This document shows, piece after piece, positions 16,811 to 25,171 of a DNA stretch of 58,445 nucleotides (its first letter is position 1; every line of letters begins with the position of its first letter). Below the pieces are notes generated by a model. It made no database searches. It was not told where the DNA came from and saw nothing but the letters and a program-made list of their open reading frames with translations. Origin of the DNA: Deltaproteobacteria bacterium (lineage in GTDB: Bacteria; Desulfobacterota; Desulfobulbia; Desulfobulbales; Desulfurivibrionaceae); contig DUZU01000019.1 of NCBI GenBank assembly GCA_013349285.1, forward strand, positions 1-58,445, given 5' to 3'. The translations under genes and the position numbers were made by a program.

Positions 16811-17524
16811 ATGAAGATCAGCAATCTGTTCAGGTTTGCCTCGCAAGTGAGCCCGGCGCCTTTGGGGAAAAGTCGGCTTTTTTTTAAGGAGCTAGACCAG
16901 CAGAGGCCAATCCGGGAATATGATTTTGTTGTCTATGATACGGAGTTGACCGGCCTGAACCCCCGCCGGGATGAAATCGTTTCCATCGGCGCGGTTCGGG
17001 TCAGGGATCTGAAGATCTTGGTCGGGGAAACTTTTTATGTCCATGTCAAGCCCGGCCAGGCCCTTCCCAAAAACAGCACCTTGATTCATCGGATTACCCC
17101 GCAGCAAATTGAACAGGCCCCGGTTATCAGGGACGTGCTTCCTGAATTTGTCGATTTTTGCGGGGAATCATTTATGGTCGGTCACTATGTGGGGTTGGAT
17201 ACCACCTTTGTGAACCGGGCCTTAAAAAAACATTTCGGCTCGGCCCTCTACAACCCCTGTCTTGATACGCTGCGGCTGGCTCAGGCCTATCGGGAAATGT
17301 GCTGGGAACAGTATCATGATCGTTTTAACATGAGCGTTTCCTTTAATCTCAGCGACCTGGGCAAGGAGTACAACCTGCCGCAATTTGCCAAACATAATGC
17401 CTTTGAGGATGCCATGCAGACCGCGTATCTTTTTATCTATCTGGTAAAAAAAATGAGAGAACACGGGGTGGTAACCATGAAGGATCTCTTTAATGCCGGG
17501 AGGTCCTGGCGGTGGGTGTTTTGA
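16811..17524 (+). CDS. DnaQ-like DEDDh 3'-5' exonuclease
   Basis: 237 residues. The Exo I motif gives Asp43 and Glu45 (VVYDTELTGLNP), Exo II lies in MVGHYVGLDTTFVNRAL, and Exo III is KHNAFEDAMQTAYLF with the His and Asp of the DEDDh class. The N-terminal 35 residues are a basic extension. It resembles the epsilon-type exonucleases that accompany DUF294 proteins and sodium:solute symporters rather than the replicative subunit. The gene follows the DUF294 gene by 10 bases. Its actual substrate (DNA, RNA or a nucleotide second messenger) is not shown by the sequence. Confidence 0.88.
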   Translation: MKISNLFRFASQVSPAPLGKSRLFFKELDQQRPIREYDFVVYDTELTGLNPRRDEIVSIGAVRVRDLKILVGETFYVHVKPGQALPKNSTLIHRITPQQIEQAPVIRDVLPEFVDFCGESFMVGHYVGLDTTFVNRALKKHFGSALYNPCLDTLRLAQAYREMCWEQYHDRFNMSVSFNLSDLGKEYNLPQFAKHNAFEDAMQTAYLFIYLVKKMREHGVVTMKDLFNAGRSWRWVF

Positions 17525-17712
17525 TAATTGCGCGTTGATTCGGTTTATTAGTTGATTAAAAATCTTGTGTTTTTATTTTTTTTTGCTAAATTGCGTCTGC
17601 TCGGTATTTATACCCATGTTTAGTGGTTGTGCGGTGGTGAAGGGGCAACGGGGGAAATCGCTCATGACCGGCAAATTGGTGAACTGGTTTATAATCCAAA
17701 CAGGAGGATTAG

Positions 17713-17964
17713 ATGGAAAAAAACTTGGCGCAGTATTGGAAGAAAAATCTTTCGTACATGATCACCTTGCTGACCATTTGGGCGGTTGTCTCCTATGGTT
17801 GCGGCATTCTGTTCGTTGAACAGCTCAATGCCATAAAATTAGGCGGCTTTCCGCTTGGTTTCTGGTTTGCCCAGCAAGGGGCGATTTATGTCTTTGTCGT
17901 ATTAATTTTTGTCTACTATCTGCTGATGCAGAAGTTGGACAAAGAGTTCGACGTCCATGAATAG
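17713..17964 (+). CDS. DUF4212 small subunit of sodium:solute symporter
   Basis: 83 residues with two transmembrane helices (about 16-38 and 50-73) and charged ends; it starts MEKNLAQYWKKN and ends DKEFDVHE. This is the typical small protein encoded just before VC_2705-type sodium:solute symporters. It has a good AGGAGG ribosome site. The 67-base gap to the large subunit contains only a short leader. It probably stabilises or regulates the transporter; direct evidence for its role is limited. Confidence 0.9.
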   Translation: MEKNLAQYWKKNLSYMITLLTIWAVVSYGCGILFVEQLNAIKLGGFPLGFWFAQQGAIYVFVVLIFVYYLLMQKLDKEFDVHE

Positions 17965-18031
17965 GCATCTCCTCGGTCCTTTTTCGTAAGGTTGTTGCAC
18001 AATTTATAAATTTAAATTCGGGAGTTAAATT

Positions 18032-19807
18032 ATGTCGATATTGGCATGGACCTATATCATGGTGGGGCTCACCTTCACCTTATATTTGAGTATCGCCTGG
18101 TTTTCCAGGGTCACCACCACCAAAGGTTTTTACGTGGCCGGCGGCGGTGTTTCCCCGCTGGCAAACGGAATGGCCACAGCGGCCGACTGGATGAGCGCCG
18201 CCTCGTTTATTTCCATGGCGGGCCTGATTTCTTTTTTAGGCTACACCGGATCGATTTACCTGTTGGGTTGGACCGGCGGCTATGTGTTGCTCGCCCTGCT
18301 GCTTGCCCCTTACCTTCGTAAATTCGGCAAATACACGGTGCCGGATTTTGTCGGCGATCGTTATTACTCGGATGTGGCCCGTTTTGTCGCCCTGGTTTGC
18401 GCCATCTTTGTTTCCTTTACCTATGTCGCCGGCCAGATGCGCGGGGTCGGTATTGTTTTCAGCCGCTTTCTCGAGGTTGATGTTAATACCGGAGTTCTGA
18501 TCGGTATGGCCATCGTCTTCTTTTATGCTTCCCTGGGCGGCATGAAGGGCATTACCTATACCCAGGTTGCCCAGTACTGTGTATTGATTTTCGCCTATAT
18601 TATTCCGGCTGTTTTCATCTCCATGAAGATTACCGGCAATCCTATCCCCCAGCTTGGTTTCGGTTCCACCATTGCCGCCGGTCAGGATGCGGGCAAGTTT
18701 TTGCTGGAAACCCTGAACGGGCTTAATACCGATTTGGGATTTTCAGAGTATACCAAGGCCTTTGGCCCGGGCAGCAAGTCCATGCTTGATGTTTTCTGCA
18801 TCACCATGGCCCTGATGGTCGGCACCGCCGGTCTGCCCCATGTAATCGTTCGTTTTTACACGGTGCCCAATGTTCGCGGCGCGCGTCTGTCCGCCGGCTT
18901 TGCCCTGTTGTTTATCGCGATTCTCTACACCACCGCCCCGGCAGTGGCCTCATTTGCCCGTTACAATATGATCAACACCATCAACAATACCTCTTACAGT
19001 CAGGCTCCGGACTGGGTCAAGAACTGGGAAAAAACCGGTTTGATCGCCTGGGCGGACAAGAACAACGATGGGGTAATTCAATATCGAGCCGGCGCTCCCT
19101 TTGCCGGTAAACCGAGTTTCTCCGGGGAAGTAGGCGCGTTGGGCCAGAAAATGTTGACCAATGAATTGACCTCTAACGAGAACGAGGTTTATATCGACCG
19201 TGATATTATGGTACTGGCCAACCCGGAAATCGCCAATCTGCCCCCCTGGGTAATTGCCTTGGTGGCCGCCGGTGGTCTGGCTGCCGCCTTGTCCACTGCT
19301 TCCGGCCTGCTCCTGGTTATATCTTCATCCATTTCCCATGATCTCTATTACCGGATGATCAATCGCCAGGCCACCGAATCGCAACGGCTGGCCGTAGGCC
19401 GGGTGATGATCGGTATTGCCGTTTGTATTGCCGGTTATTTCGGTATTAATCCTCCGGGTTTTGTCGCCCAGGTGGTTGCTTTTGCCTTCGGATTGGCGGC
19501 TTCTTCCTTTTTCCCGATTATCGTTTTGGGGATTTTCTCCAAGCGGACCAACCGCGAGGGGGCTGTCTGCGGCATGATTGCCGGTATCTGTTTTACCTTT
19601 ATCTATATCGTCAATATCAAGTTTCTCGGCGGCTCGACCTGGTTCATGGGGATCAGCGCCGAGGGTATCGGCACGGTGGGTATGGTAATCAATTTCATTG
19701 TTACCCTGCTGGTTTCCAGTTTCACGGCCGCCCCGCCTCAAGAGGTGCAGGATATGGTGGAAAGTATTCGTTACCCGCGTGGTGCCGGTGGCGCCATCGA
19801 TCATTGA
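18032..19807 (+). CDS. Sodium:solute symporter (SSS family, VC_2705/acetate-type)
   Basis: 591 residues with about 13 transmembrane helices. Family hallmarks include YVAGGGVSPLANGMATAADWMSAASF near the N-terminus, the sodium-site-like helix GLAAALSTASGLLLVISSSISHD, and FGLAASSFFPIIVLGIF. A soluble insert at about residues 325-395 is longer than in ActP and includes acidic patches (WADKNNDGVI). Pairing with DUF4212 places it in the VC_2705 subfamily, likely importing acetate or another short carboxylate with sodium or protons. Upstream DUF294 and exonuclease genes form its usual neighbourhood. A strong terminator follows at 19852. Confidence 0.92.
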   Translation: MSILAWTYIMVGLTFTLYLSIAWFSRVTTTKGFYVAGGGVSPLANGMATAADWMSAASFISMAGLISFLGYTGSIYLLGWTGGYVLLALLLAPYLRKFGKYTVPDFVGDRYYSDVARFVALVCAIFVSFTYVAGQMRGVGIVFSRFLEVDVNTGVLIGMAIVFFYASLGGMKGITYTQVAQYCVLIFAYIIPAVFISMKITGNPIPQLGFGSTIAAGQDAGKFLLETLNGLNTDLGFSEYTKAFGPGSKSMLDVFCITMALMVGTAGLPHVIVRFYTVPNVRGARLSAGFALLFIAILYTTAPAVASFARYNMINTINNTSYSQAPDWVKNWEKTGLIAWADKNNDGVIQYRAGAPFAGKPSFSGEVGALGQKMLTNELTSNENEVYIDRDIMVLANPEIANLPPWVIALVAAGGLAAALSTASGLLLVISSSISHDLYYRMINRQATESQRLAVGRVMIGIAVCIAGYFGINPPGFVAQVVAFAFGLAASSFFPIIVLGIFSKRTNREGAVCGMIAGICFTFIYIVNIKFLGGSTWFMGISAEGIGTVGMVINFIVTLLVSSFTAAPPQEVQDMVESIRYPRGAGGAIDH

Positions 19808-19816
19808 TGTGACAAT

Positions 19817-19839
19817 GATTAACGGGAGATCCGTTAATC
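19817..19839. repeat. Hairpin upstream of terminator
   Basis: A perfect 9-bp inverted repeat GATTAACGG/CCGTTAATC (19817-19825 with 19831-19839) around the loop GAGAT lies nine bases after the symporter stop codon. It is not followed by T residues. It may stabilise the 3' end or be a protein-binding site. Confidence 0.5.
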
Positions 19840-19851
19840 GATAGCCAGCAC

Positions 19852-19884
19852 AAAAAAACGCGCAGATTTCTGCGCGTTTTTTTT
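19852..19884 (+). terminator. Strong rho-independent terminator
   Basis: Seven A residues lead into the stem CGCGCAGA/TCTGCGCG (19859-19866 with 19869-19876), which is followed by eight T residues. The A-run can extend the stem, making it partly bidirectional. It closes the DUF294-exonuclease-symporter operon before the AEC permease gene. Confidence 0.9.
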
Positions 19885-19929
19885 GTGTCGGCCCGGCAAA
19901 ATTATGTTTAAGGGTTATTGTGGCCTGTT

Positions 19930-20832
19930 ATGGAAAACTTCATCCTGACATTTTCGTTTCTGCTCATCGGCATGGGGTTGCGGCGAATTCCGCAATTCCC
20001 GGAAAATAGCGCCCAGGCGTTAAATCTTTTTGTAATTTATGTCTCCTTGCCGGCCCTGGTTTTGCTCAAGATTCCCGGGCTTGTTTTTTCAAGTAAGCTC
20101 ATGGTGCCGATCTTGATGCCCTGGCTCATGCTGGCGGCCACCGCCGCCATTATTCTGCTGCTTGCCCGGCTCCTGGGCTGGCGCAAAGAAATAGTCGGCG
20201 CCCTTCTGCTGCTTGTCCCGCTCGGTAACACCTCTTTTTTGGGGATTCCGATGGTTAAGGCTTTTTTCGGCGAGCAGGGCATTCCCTTTGCGGTGCTTTA
20301 TGATCAACTAGGCTCTTTTCTGGCTTTGGCAACCTATGGTTCGGTTGTGCTTGCGGTTTACGGCCACCAGGGGGCAGGGCCTTCCGCCGCTCCGATCATC
20401 AAGCGGATCGCCACCTTTCCCCCTTTTATCGCCCTGCTCATTGCCTTTGTTGTCTTGCGCCGATTTTCTTTGCCGGATGTTGCGCAGGTGCTGCTCGGTG
20501 ATCTCGCCGCCACCTTGGTGCCGGTGGTCATGATTGCGGTGGGGTTTCAGATCTCCTTTCGGCTCAAGGCCGAGGTGGTTAAGCCCCTGGTGGTCGGCCT
20601 GGTCGTCAAACTCTGTGTGGCGCCGCTGCTCGCCCTGCTTTTTTGCCGATTTTTCGAGCTTGATTCCCTCGCGGCCCGGGTCGCGGTTTTTGAGGCCGGC
20701 ATGCCGCCGATGGTATCCGCCGGGGCCATGGCGATTATTGCCGGTCTTTCGCCGGAACTTACCGCCGCCCTGGTCGGGGGCGGCATAATTCTATCTTTTG
20801 TGACCCTGCCCATTTTGTTCCAGTTTTTTTAA
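19930..20832 (+). CDS. AEC-family permease (auxin efflux carrier-like)
   Basis: 300 residues from the ATG at 19930; an in-frame TTG at 19918 would add four. About ten transmembrane helices in two similar halves are separated by a short cytoplasmic loop near residue 155. Motifs include LGNTSFLGIPMVKAFFG in the first half and VFEAGMPPMVSAGAMAIIAGL in the second, matching the bacterial AEC/malonate-malate carrier family. The substrate is not predictable. It is flanked by a terminator upstream and a hairpin between convergent genes downstream, so it is a single-gene transcript. Confidence 0.88.
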   Translation: MENFILTFSFLLIGMGLRRIPQFPENSAQALNLFVIYVSLPALVLLKIPGLVFSSKLMVPILMPWLMLAATAAIILLLARLLGWRKEIVGALLLLVPLGNTSFLGIPMVKAFFGEQGIPFAVLYDQLGSFLALATYGSVVLAVYGHQGAGPSAAPIIKRIATFPPFIALLIAFVVLRRFSLPDVAQVLLGDLAATLVPVVMIAVGFQISFRLKAEVVKPLVVGLVVKLCVAPLLALLFCRFFELDSLAARVAVFEAGMPPMVSAGAMAIIAGLSPELTAALVGGGIILSFVTLPILFQFF

Positions 20833-20894
20833 ACCGGTGCCTCCATCTCGCCGTTTAAGGGCAGGGGTTGCGGGCGCTGCATGGTGATCCAGAT

Positions 20895-20932
20895 TATGTC
20901 CGAGGCGGGGAGTCCCCCTGTCCCCGGACATA
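20895..20932. terminator. Hairpin between convergent genes
   Basis: 8-bp arms TATGTCCG (20895-20902) and CGGACATA (20925-20932) enclose a GC-rich loop with its own GGGGA/TCCCC pairing. It lies midway between the AEC permease (plus) and the rhodanese gene (minus), both ending towards it. No T-run is present, so termination here would not be classical. Confidence 0.45.
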
Positions 20933-20942
20933 TCTTTGGCGA

Positions 20943-21368
20943 TTAGTTGGCCGCAACCCATTCCCGGTGCGGCCATTTTTCCATGCCGCCGGTCAGGATA
21001 AAGAGTTTGGCCTCGGCCACCCCCTTGGCGGCCAGATACTCATAAGCCCGTTTGGCGCCGCCCTTGCCCCGGGGACAGACGACCACCACCGCCTCATAAT
21101 TATGGGCTTGGATAAGTTTCAGCGCCGGGTCGAGGGTTTGCCGGTCGTGGTCGGATTTGACCGGGTAACCATTGGTCTCGAGCGAGTTCTTGATATGATG
21201 GGCGGTAAAGTCCTTTTTCTCCTGAATGTCCACCAGCAGCACAGGTTTGGCCGCCTCCAGCCATCCTTTGAGTTGATCGGCGGACACATAGTTGTAGCTG
21301 GTCCAGGCCTGGGCGACCTGGGCGGTGCCCAGCAGCAGAGCGGCAATGATAAATAGCAATTTTTTCAT
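20943..21368 (-). CDS. Periplasmic rhodanese-domain protein
   Basis: 141 residues. A signal peptide (about 1-21, ending VAQA) is followed by one rhodanese domain. The active-site loop is CPRGKGGA with Cys98, longer and more basic than the common CRxG(R/S) loop, which suits a sulfurtransferase. LLVDIQEKKDFTAHHIKNS is the usual early rhodanese motif, and ILTGGMEKWP the C-terminal one. It is the last gene of the minus-strand YedF/DUF1847 group and has an AGGAG ribosome site 8 bases upstream. The likely role is sulfane-sulfur handling in the periplasm. Confidence 0.88.
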   Translation of the reverse strand: MKKLLFIIAALLLGTAQVAQAWTSYNYVSADQLKGWLEAAKPVLLVDIQEKKDFTAHHIKNSLETNGYPVKSDHDRQTLDPALKLIQAHNYEAVVVVCPRGKGGAKRAYEYLAAKGVAEAKLFILTGGMEKWPHREWVAAN

Positions 21369-21431
21369 GGGTTGTTCTCCTGTTATTGATGATAGGTAAT
21401 GGTGTATTTGAACCCGGCGGGATCAAGCCAA

Positions 21432-21581
21432 TCAAGGGTTGTGCTCCCGACCTGGGCAAAGGGGTACATCAGATAGTTGACCGGCGTCATTCACGGCTGC
21501 AATCCGGCCCGGGGTGTCAAGGTTGTTTTCAATGAGATAGGCGGCCAGCTTTTCCGCGGCCAACGTGGTAATTTCAATCAT
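21432..21581 (-). pseudogene. Truncated HesB/IscA-like protein
   Basis: The ORF starts MIEITTLAAEKLAAYLIENN, the usual first helix of small IscA/HesB-like proteins of this group of bacteria, after a well-placed AAGGAG. It stops after only 49 residues, without the cysteine-bearing strands and C-terminal CxC of the family. From residue 31 the sequence no longer resembles the family. A second short frame (ATG 21491 to TAA at about 21384, minus strand) begins inside it and ends in a plausible peptide, FKYTITYHQ. A frameshift, deletion or recombination has probably removed the body of the gene. A short functional peptide cannot be excluded. Confidence 0.5.
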
Positions 21582-21668
21582 CTGTTTGCTCCTTGTTTGC
21601 GGTGCATTAGTCTCAATAAAAATGGTTTTCCACCCAGAGCTTATGGCAGAAAACATTTGTCAAAATGC

Positions 21669-22244
21669 TTATAATTTCTGCCGCCAATAACTGCCGTAGA
21701 CCACCCCCATCGGATTGTTGGCCAGGACCCGGTCCTTGACCACCAGCACGGTCACCGGCGCCTCGCAATATTTCTGAAAGAGGATGTCGTGGCCCAGGCA
21801 GAGCCCCATCTGGATATTGAGCTCGGTGCGGGCGCGATTGAGCATTTGGGCCTGGCCGATGGGATTGCAGGCCACTTCGAATTTTTCCGGCTTGATCTTG
21901 GCCATGCCATGTTCATCTTTGTTAAGGCCGGCCATCTTGCAGCAGACCGAATCAACCTTGAATGTCTTTTCCAGAACCGAGGCGACCAAGGCCGCCTCCT
22001 CGGCCAGGCCGATACAAAAGGCGATGCCGAGCCGTGAAAAGCCGTTCCTCTTGGCAAACTCTATGATCTCCTGCAGCCGGGTCTGCGAGTTGCCGTACTG
22101 GGCCCGCATCTGTTCGCTGATGTTTTGAAAATTTTGATTCTCCGCCAGTGAATAGGCGGAGAGCTCAAGGGCGCCACCGGTACAGTCGAACCCCTCGCTG
22201 TTGCATCTGTTTTTCGTTTTTTGTCCGCAATGGGCGCATTTCAT
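21669..22244 (-). CDS. DUF1847 cysteine-rich metal-binding protein
   Basis: 191 residues from ATG 22244; the open frame extends upstream into yedF, but the N-terminus MKCAHCGQKTKNRCN marks the true start. Cysteines at the N-terminus (CAHC, C, C) and in AFCIG, SVCCK, ACNP, LCLGHD and KYCEAP suggest binding of one or more metal ions or clusters. NNPMGVVYGSYWR closes the protein. It starts 10 bases after the yedF stop. The family is frequent in anaerobes beside redox and sulfur-transfer genes, and its biochemical role is unknown. Confidence 0.85.
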   Translation of the reverse strand: MKCAHCGQKTKNRCNSEGFDCTGGALELSAYSLAENQNFQNISEQMRAQYGNSQTRLQEIIEFAKRNGFSRLGIAFCIGLAEEAALVASVLEKTFKVDSVCCKMAGLNKDEHGMAKIKPEKFEVACNPIGQAQMLNRARTELNIQMGLCLGHDILFQKYCEAPVTVLVVKDRVLANNPMGVVYGSYWRQKL

Positions 22245-22254
22245 GGCTTTGTCC

Positions 22255-22857
22255 TCAGATATTGATAACGTTGTCGGCCAGTTGCATGGAGGTGACGATA
22301 TCCAGCATGTTGGTGGTTTCTCCAACCTGTTTTTTGTCAAGCAGCTCGAAGTGCTCCAGGCAGGTGCCGCAGACCAGGATCTGGACGCCGGTTTCGGCAA
22401 GCCCTTGCAGGATCGGCATCGCATCGGATTGCTCCACCGTGAGTTTGACCCCGTTGTTGACCAGTACCAGCCGCCAGAGTTCCGGCCCCATCTCCTTCAA
22501 GGTTTTCAAAAAGTTGATGAGCAGGCCGCTCCCCAGGCGGTCATCGCCGTGCCCCAATCGGTCGGTGCCGACCATGACCATGATCTTCTTGGTCGCCAGA
22601 GCTGCCTCTGTTTCCGGGGTTGCCATGACCTGGCAGGCCCCGGCGGCGGCAATGCCCGTCACCTGAAAATCGACCCCGAATTTTTCAACGGTGACCTGGA
22701 AATTCTTGTGGGCCAGAAAGCGGCTTACGTTTTCCCTTGCCGCCTCGTTATCCACGATTACCGAAATCTTGGCCGGGGTGGTCTTATCCAGCAGCTCTAT
22801 AAGTTGCAGCACCGGACCCGGACAGGCCAACCCCCGGCAGTTTAGTTCTACAGACAT
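22255..22857 (-). CDS. yedF: Sulfurtransferase-like selenium metabolism protein YedF
   Basis: 200 residues. An N-terminal TusA-like domain with CPGPV (Cys12) is fused to a DsrE-like C-terminal domain containing ILVCGTCLEHFELLD. This two-domain form is the YedF family associated with selenium and sulfur trafficking in anaerobes. It is the first gene of a minus-strand set with DUF1847, an IscA-like remnant and rhodanese. The GGAGG-type ribosome site lies just upstream. No selenophosphate synthetase or selenocysteine machinery is visible here, so the selenium link rests on family knowledge. Confidence 0.9.
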   Translation of the reverse strand: MSVELNCRGLACPGPVLQLIELLDKTTPAKISVIVDNEAARENVSRFLAHKNFQVTVEKFGVDFQVTGIAAAGACQVMATPETEAALATKKIMVMVGTDRLGHGDDRLGSGLLINFLKTLKEMGPELWRLVLVNNGVKLTVEQSDAMPILQGLAETGVQILVCGTCLEHFELLDKKQVGETTNMLDIVTSMQLADNVINI

Positions 22858-23067
22858 ATCTTTTTCCTCCAGATATTTATTTGACCAGGATCATCTTTGC
22901 AGGATGGCGACCACCCAGCCGCTGATGGCAGAGAGGTCGAGGGACGACTGGAGACGAAAAAAACGATGAGAAGTTTGAGCGGCAGCTTTTCATTGGAACT
23001 TTCTCCTTATGGTTCAGATGCTTTAACGCCTGAGAAAACAGGCTGCATGCGTCCTGAGCCCTTGGAG

Positions 23068-23098
23068 AGTATAGCCCTCAGCTAAAAAGAGAGGTCAA
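23068..23098 (-). promoter_or_regulatory. Possible promoter for yedF operon
   Basis: On the minus strand TTGACC (23098-23093) and TATACT (23073-23068) are separated by 19 bases, slightly long for a vegetative promoter. Transcription would begin near 23061 and leave a leader of about 200 bases before the yedF start. A small GCCTG/CAGGC hairpin (23028-23043) lies in that leader. Confidence 0.4.
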
Positions 23099-23136
23099 CC
23101 GGGAAGGGGGGGGGAAGCAGAGCGCCTGTCACTTGC

Positions 23137-23155
23137 ACAACCCGGACCGGGTTGT
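23137..23155. repeat. Perfect 19-bp palindrome
   Basis: ACAACCCGG-A-CCGGGTTGT is a perfect inverted repeat with a single central base, placed upstream of the yedF promoter and within a 740-base gap. Its symmetry and lack of T-run fit a dimeric regulator site better than a terminator. Confidence 0.45.
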
Positions 23156-23598
23156 TCGCCAGACGCAATGTTCAGTATGATGAAGTTATAAAATGTTTCA
23201 AGTTTGCTCTCTTGCCTGAATATAAGGTTATCGATTGTGAACTTTTTACACAGAATATCCCGATGAGTCAAATAGGAAAAAACGATGAGTAGTCGTTGCC
23301 GGATTAGGAAAAATAATTGATTATGTTGTCTTGAGTAAGAGGTGCACAGTCATAATGGGGCCATGTTTATGAGATGTTTTATGGTGGAGGCAAATTGTCG
23401 TGCAGGGTTTGGTGACAGGTGTTTTTTGTGTGGGTATTTTTTGATGTTGCTTGTTGCACTAAGAGTTGCTGGCATATATGCCAGCCAATAATTTTTTTGA
23501 AGCCCAAGATGTGTGGTAGAATATTTTATAATTACTGATTTTTGATGATTGACGAGAAGCAGGAGTAATTTATAAATTTTTAGATAAAAGGAGTAACT
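23156..23598. other. AT-rich intergenic region with palindrome at 23468
   Basis: No ORF is convincing. The 18-bp perfect palindrome GCTGGCATATATGCCAGC (23468-23485) is followed within a few bases by a run of seven T residues, so it could be an operator or a short intrinsic terminator. The DUF2846 lipoprotein start at 23599 has a good AAAAGGAG ribosome site, and TAGAAT/TATAAT hexamers near 23515-23535 may supply its -10. Confidence 0.4.
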
Positions 23599-24759
23599 AT
23601 GGAATTTGTTTCAAAAAATGCCCCATTACAGATCAAGACGTTAATTCTATTATTACTGGCATCTTTTTGGGTTTCAGGTTGTGTCCCCTCCACTGGGCCA
23701 AAATTTACTCAAGGGATGGCGCCGCCAACCGGGAAATCGATAGTTTATTTTTATCGGACAAATGATTTCATGACCAATACTACCCTGCCGGACATTCTTG
23801 ATAACGGGAATAAGATAATTTCAAATTTTTCTGCTAATTCATATCATGAATATATTATGGAACCGGGGAGGCATACCTTTGAGCCTAAACAATTCGGGTT
23901 ATTTAAAAAAGAAACGGTGACCATCGATGACGCCAAGCCCGGCGAAACTTATTATGTCCAGCTTAAACTCCATATAGGCTTCATTGGCCTGACCCGAATG
24001 GCCTCGGTTACGGCATTGCAGCAAATTAAAGCATGCTACCGGGTTTACGGGGCAGGCGAAGAGTCAACATCGTCTCCCGCACCTTCGCAAAATAATTCTC
24101 CATCTTCCGCCATTCCGGTGTCATCGCCTGTGGCGGCTGAAAGTCAAAGGCCGTCAGTTAAGGCGGTTAGCAGGGCATCACAGTCGTTTCTTTATGTAAA
24201 CGCTTCACCCGTAGAATCCAGAATAAGAATTCTTAATATTAACCCCAAATTTAACCAAGGAATGGCGTTGGTGCCGGGGCGTTATCATCTCGAAACATCG
24301 GCACCCGGTTATTTGACGGATAAGAGATGGATTTCGTTACAGTCGGGCGAACAAAACGTGACCATTACGCTTTCTCCGAAGCAAACTGCTCTTGTTCCGC
24401 CTCCGGCCCCGCAAGTCAAAGCTGAGATCATAGCCGCCTCTCCCGAGATTGATTCCTATATCAAAATGTTGCGGTCGAATGATCCAGGGCAAAAGAGGGA
24501 CGCGGCAAAAATAATTTATAATTCATACTCAAATGATTCGGCCCTTTTGCAAGTAGCCAATGAGGCTTTGCTCAACGGCTATAATGAAAATACGAATAGT
24601 AAACTGCAAATTGATGCCATGGCGTGGTTGTGCAAGGCGATAGGTCGATCTGGCCAGAAAAAGTATTTATCGACATTGCAACAGGTGGCCAATGCTACAA
24701 ATAGTAGTAAGTTGAAGAAATATGCATTAAAAAGCGCTAAGGACTTAGGGGGTATGTGA
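23599..24759 (+). CDS. Outer-envelope lipoprotein with DUF2846, PEGA-like and HEAT-like regions
   Basis: 386 residues. The lipobox VSGC (Cys28) ends a lipoprotein signal peptide. Residues of about 40-150 match DUF2846 (TGKSIVYFYRT ... LEPGRHTF-like, YYVQLKLHIGF). A Ser/Pro-rich linker follows, then a PEGA-like domain (about 200-270; VPGRYHLETSAPGYLTDKRWI), then a helical, HEAT-repeat-like tail (DPGQKRDAAKIIYNSYSND...). The gene is AT-rich compared with the housekeeping genes. It precedes the biosynthetic cluster, but with different style and a gap, so a functional link is unproven. Confidence 0.75.
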   Translation: MEFVSKNAPLQIKTLILLLLASFWVSGCVPSTGPKFTQGMAPPTGKSIVYFYRTNDFMTNTTLPDILDNGNKIISNFSANSYHEYIMEPGRHTFEPKQFGLFKKETVTIDDAKPGETYYVQLKLHIGFIGLTRMASVTALQQIKACYRVYGAGEESTSSPAPSQNNSPSSAIPVSSPVAAESQRPSVKAVSRASQSFLYVNASPVESRIRILNINPKFNQGMALVPGRYHLETSAPGYLTDKRWISLQSGEQNVTITLSPKQTALVPPPAPQVKAEIIAASPEIDSYIKMLRSNDPGQKRDAAKIIYNSYSNDSALLQVANEALLNGYNENTNSKLQIDAMAWLCKAIGRSGQKKYLSTLQQVANATNSSKLKKYALKSAKDLGGM

Positions 24760-24855
24760 TTTTTATGAACTAAGGTTAGCTCTACGGCTTGATGAGTGAA
24801 TAACTCTGACCTTCAATTATTGGGTGGCAATAACTATGATGAAGATGGTGGCGGT

Positions 24856-25137
24856 GTGACCGGAAAAAGGATTGTTTCAATAGTTGTTTTGATTTTTTTG
24901 TTTTGTTATCCCCTGGTGGCCTCGGCTGAACAAGATAAATCGTTTGGTAAAAAAGTTGGAGAAGTCGCCCGAGAAGTGAAAGAGGGTACAACAGAGGCCT
25001 TTCGCCAAACCCAAAAAGTAGTCAAGAAGACTTCGTCCGAAGTTGCAGGAGATTCAAAGTCTTTGTGGCAGAAAGCCAAAGAATATCCGGGTAAGTTTTG
25101 GGATGATGTGAAAGAGGGATTTAGGAAGGACAAGTAG
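24856..25137 (+). CDS. Small exported helical protein
   Basis: 93 residues from GTG 24856, the first start that puts the hydrophobic signal segment (IVSIVVLIFLFCYPLVASA) at the N-terminus. The mature part is about 70 residues, rich in Lys/Glu and predicted as long amphipathic helices (KKVGEVAREVKEGTTEAFRQT). No known family is recognised; overall it resembles small periplasmic helical or YtxH-like stress proteins. It lies 97 bases after the lipoprotein and 34 before the first ketosynthase. Confidence 0.5.
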   Translation: MTGKRIVSIVVLIFLFCYPLVASAEQDKSFGKKVGEVAREVKEGTTEAFRQTQKVVKKTSSEVAGDSKSLWQKAKEYPGKFWDDVKEGFRKDK

Positions 25138-25171
25138 TTTTTTGTTTTTCTGTTATATCTGTGGACTTTTT

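Noticed and set aside
17565-17819. ORF with a lipobox-like FSGC segment before the symporter genes
   Set aside because: It overlaps the DUF4212 gene by over 100 bases in another frame, begins in T-rich non-coding-like sequence and lacks a ribosome site.
21400-21440. Read-through of the TGA at 21432-21434 as selenocysteine, suggested by the neighbouring yedF
   Set aside because: The residues around the TGA do not match IscA-like selenoproteins, a second in-frame TGA follows two codons later, and no SECIS-like hairpin is evident.
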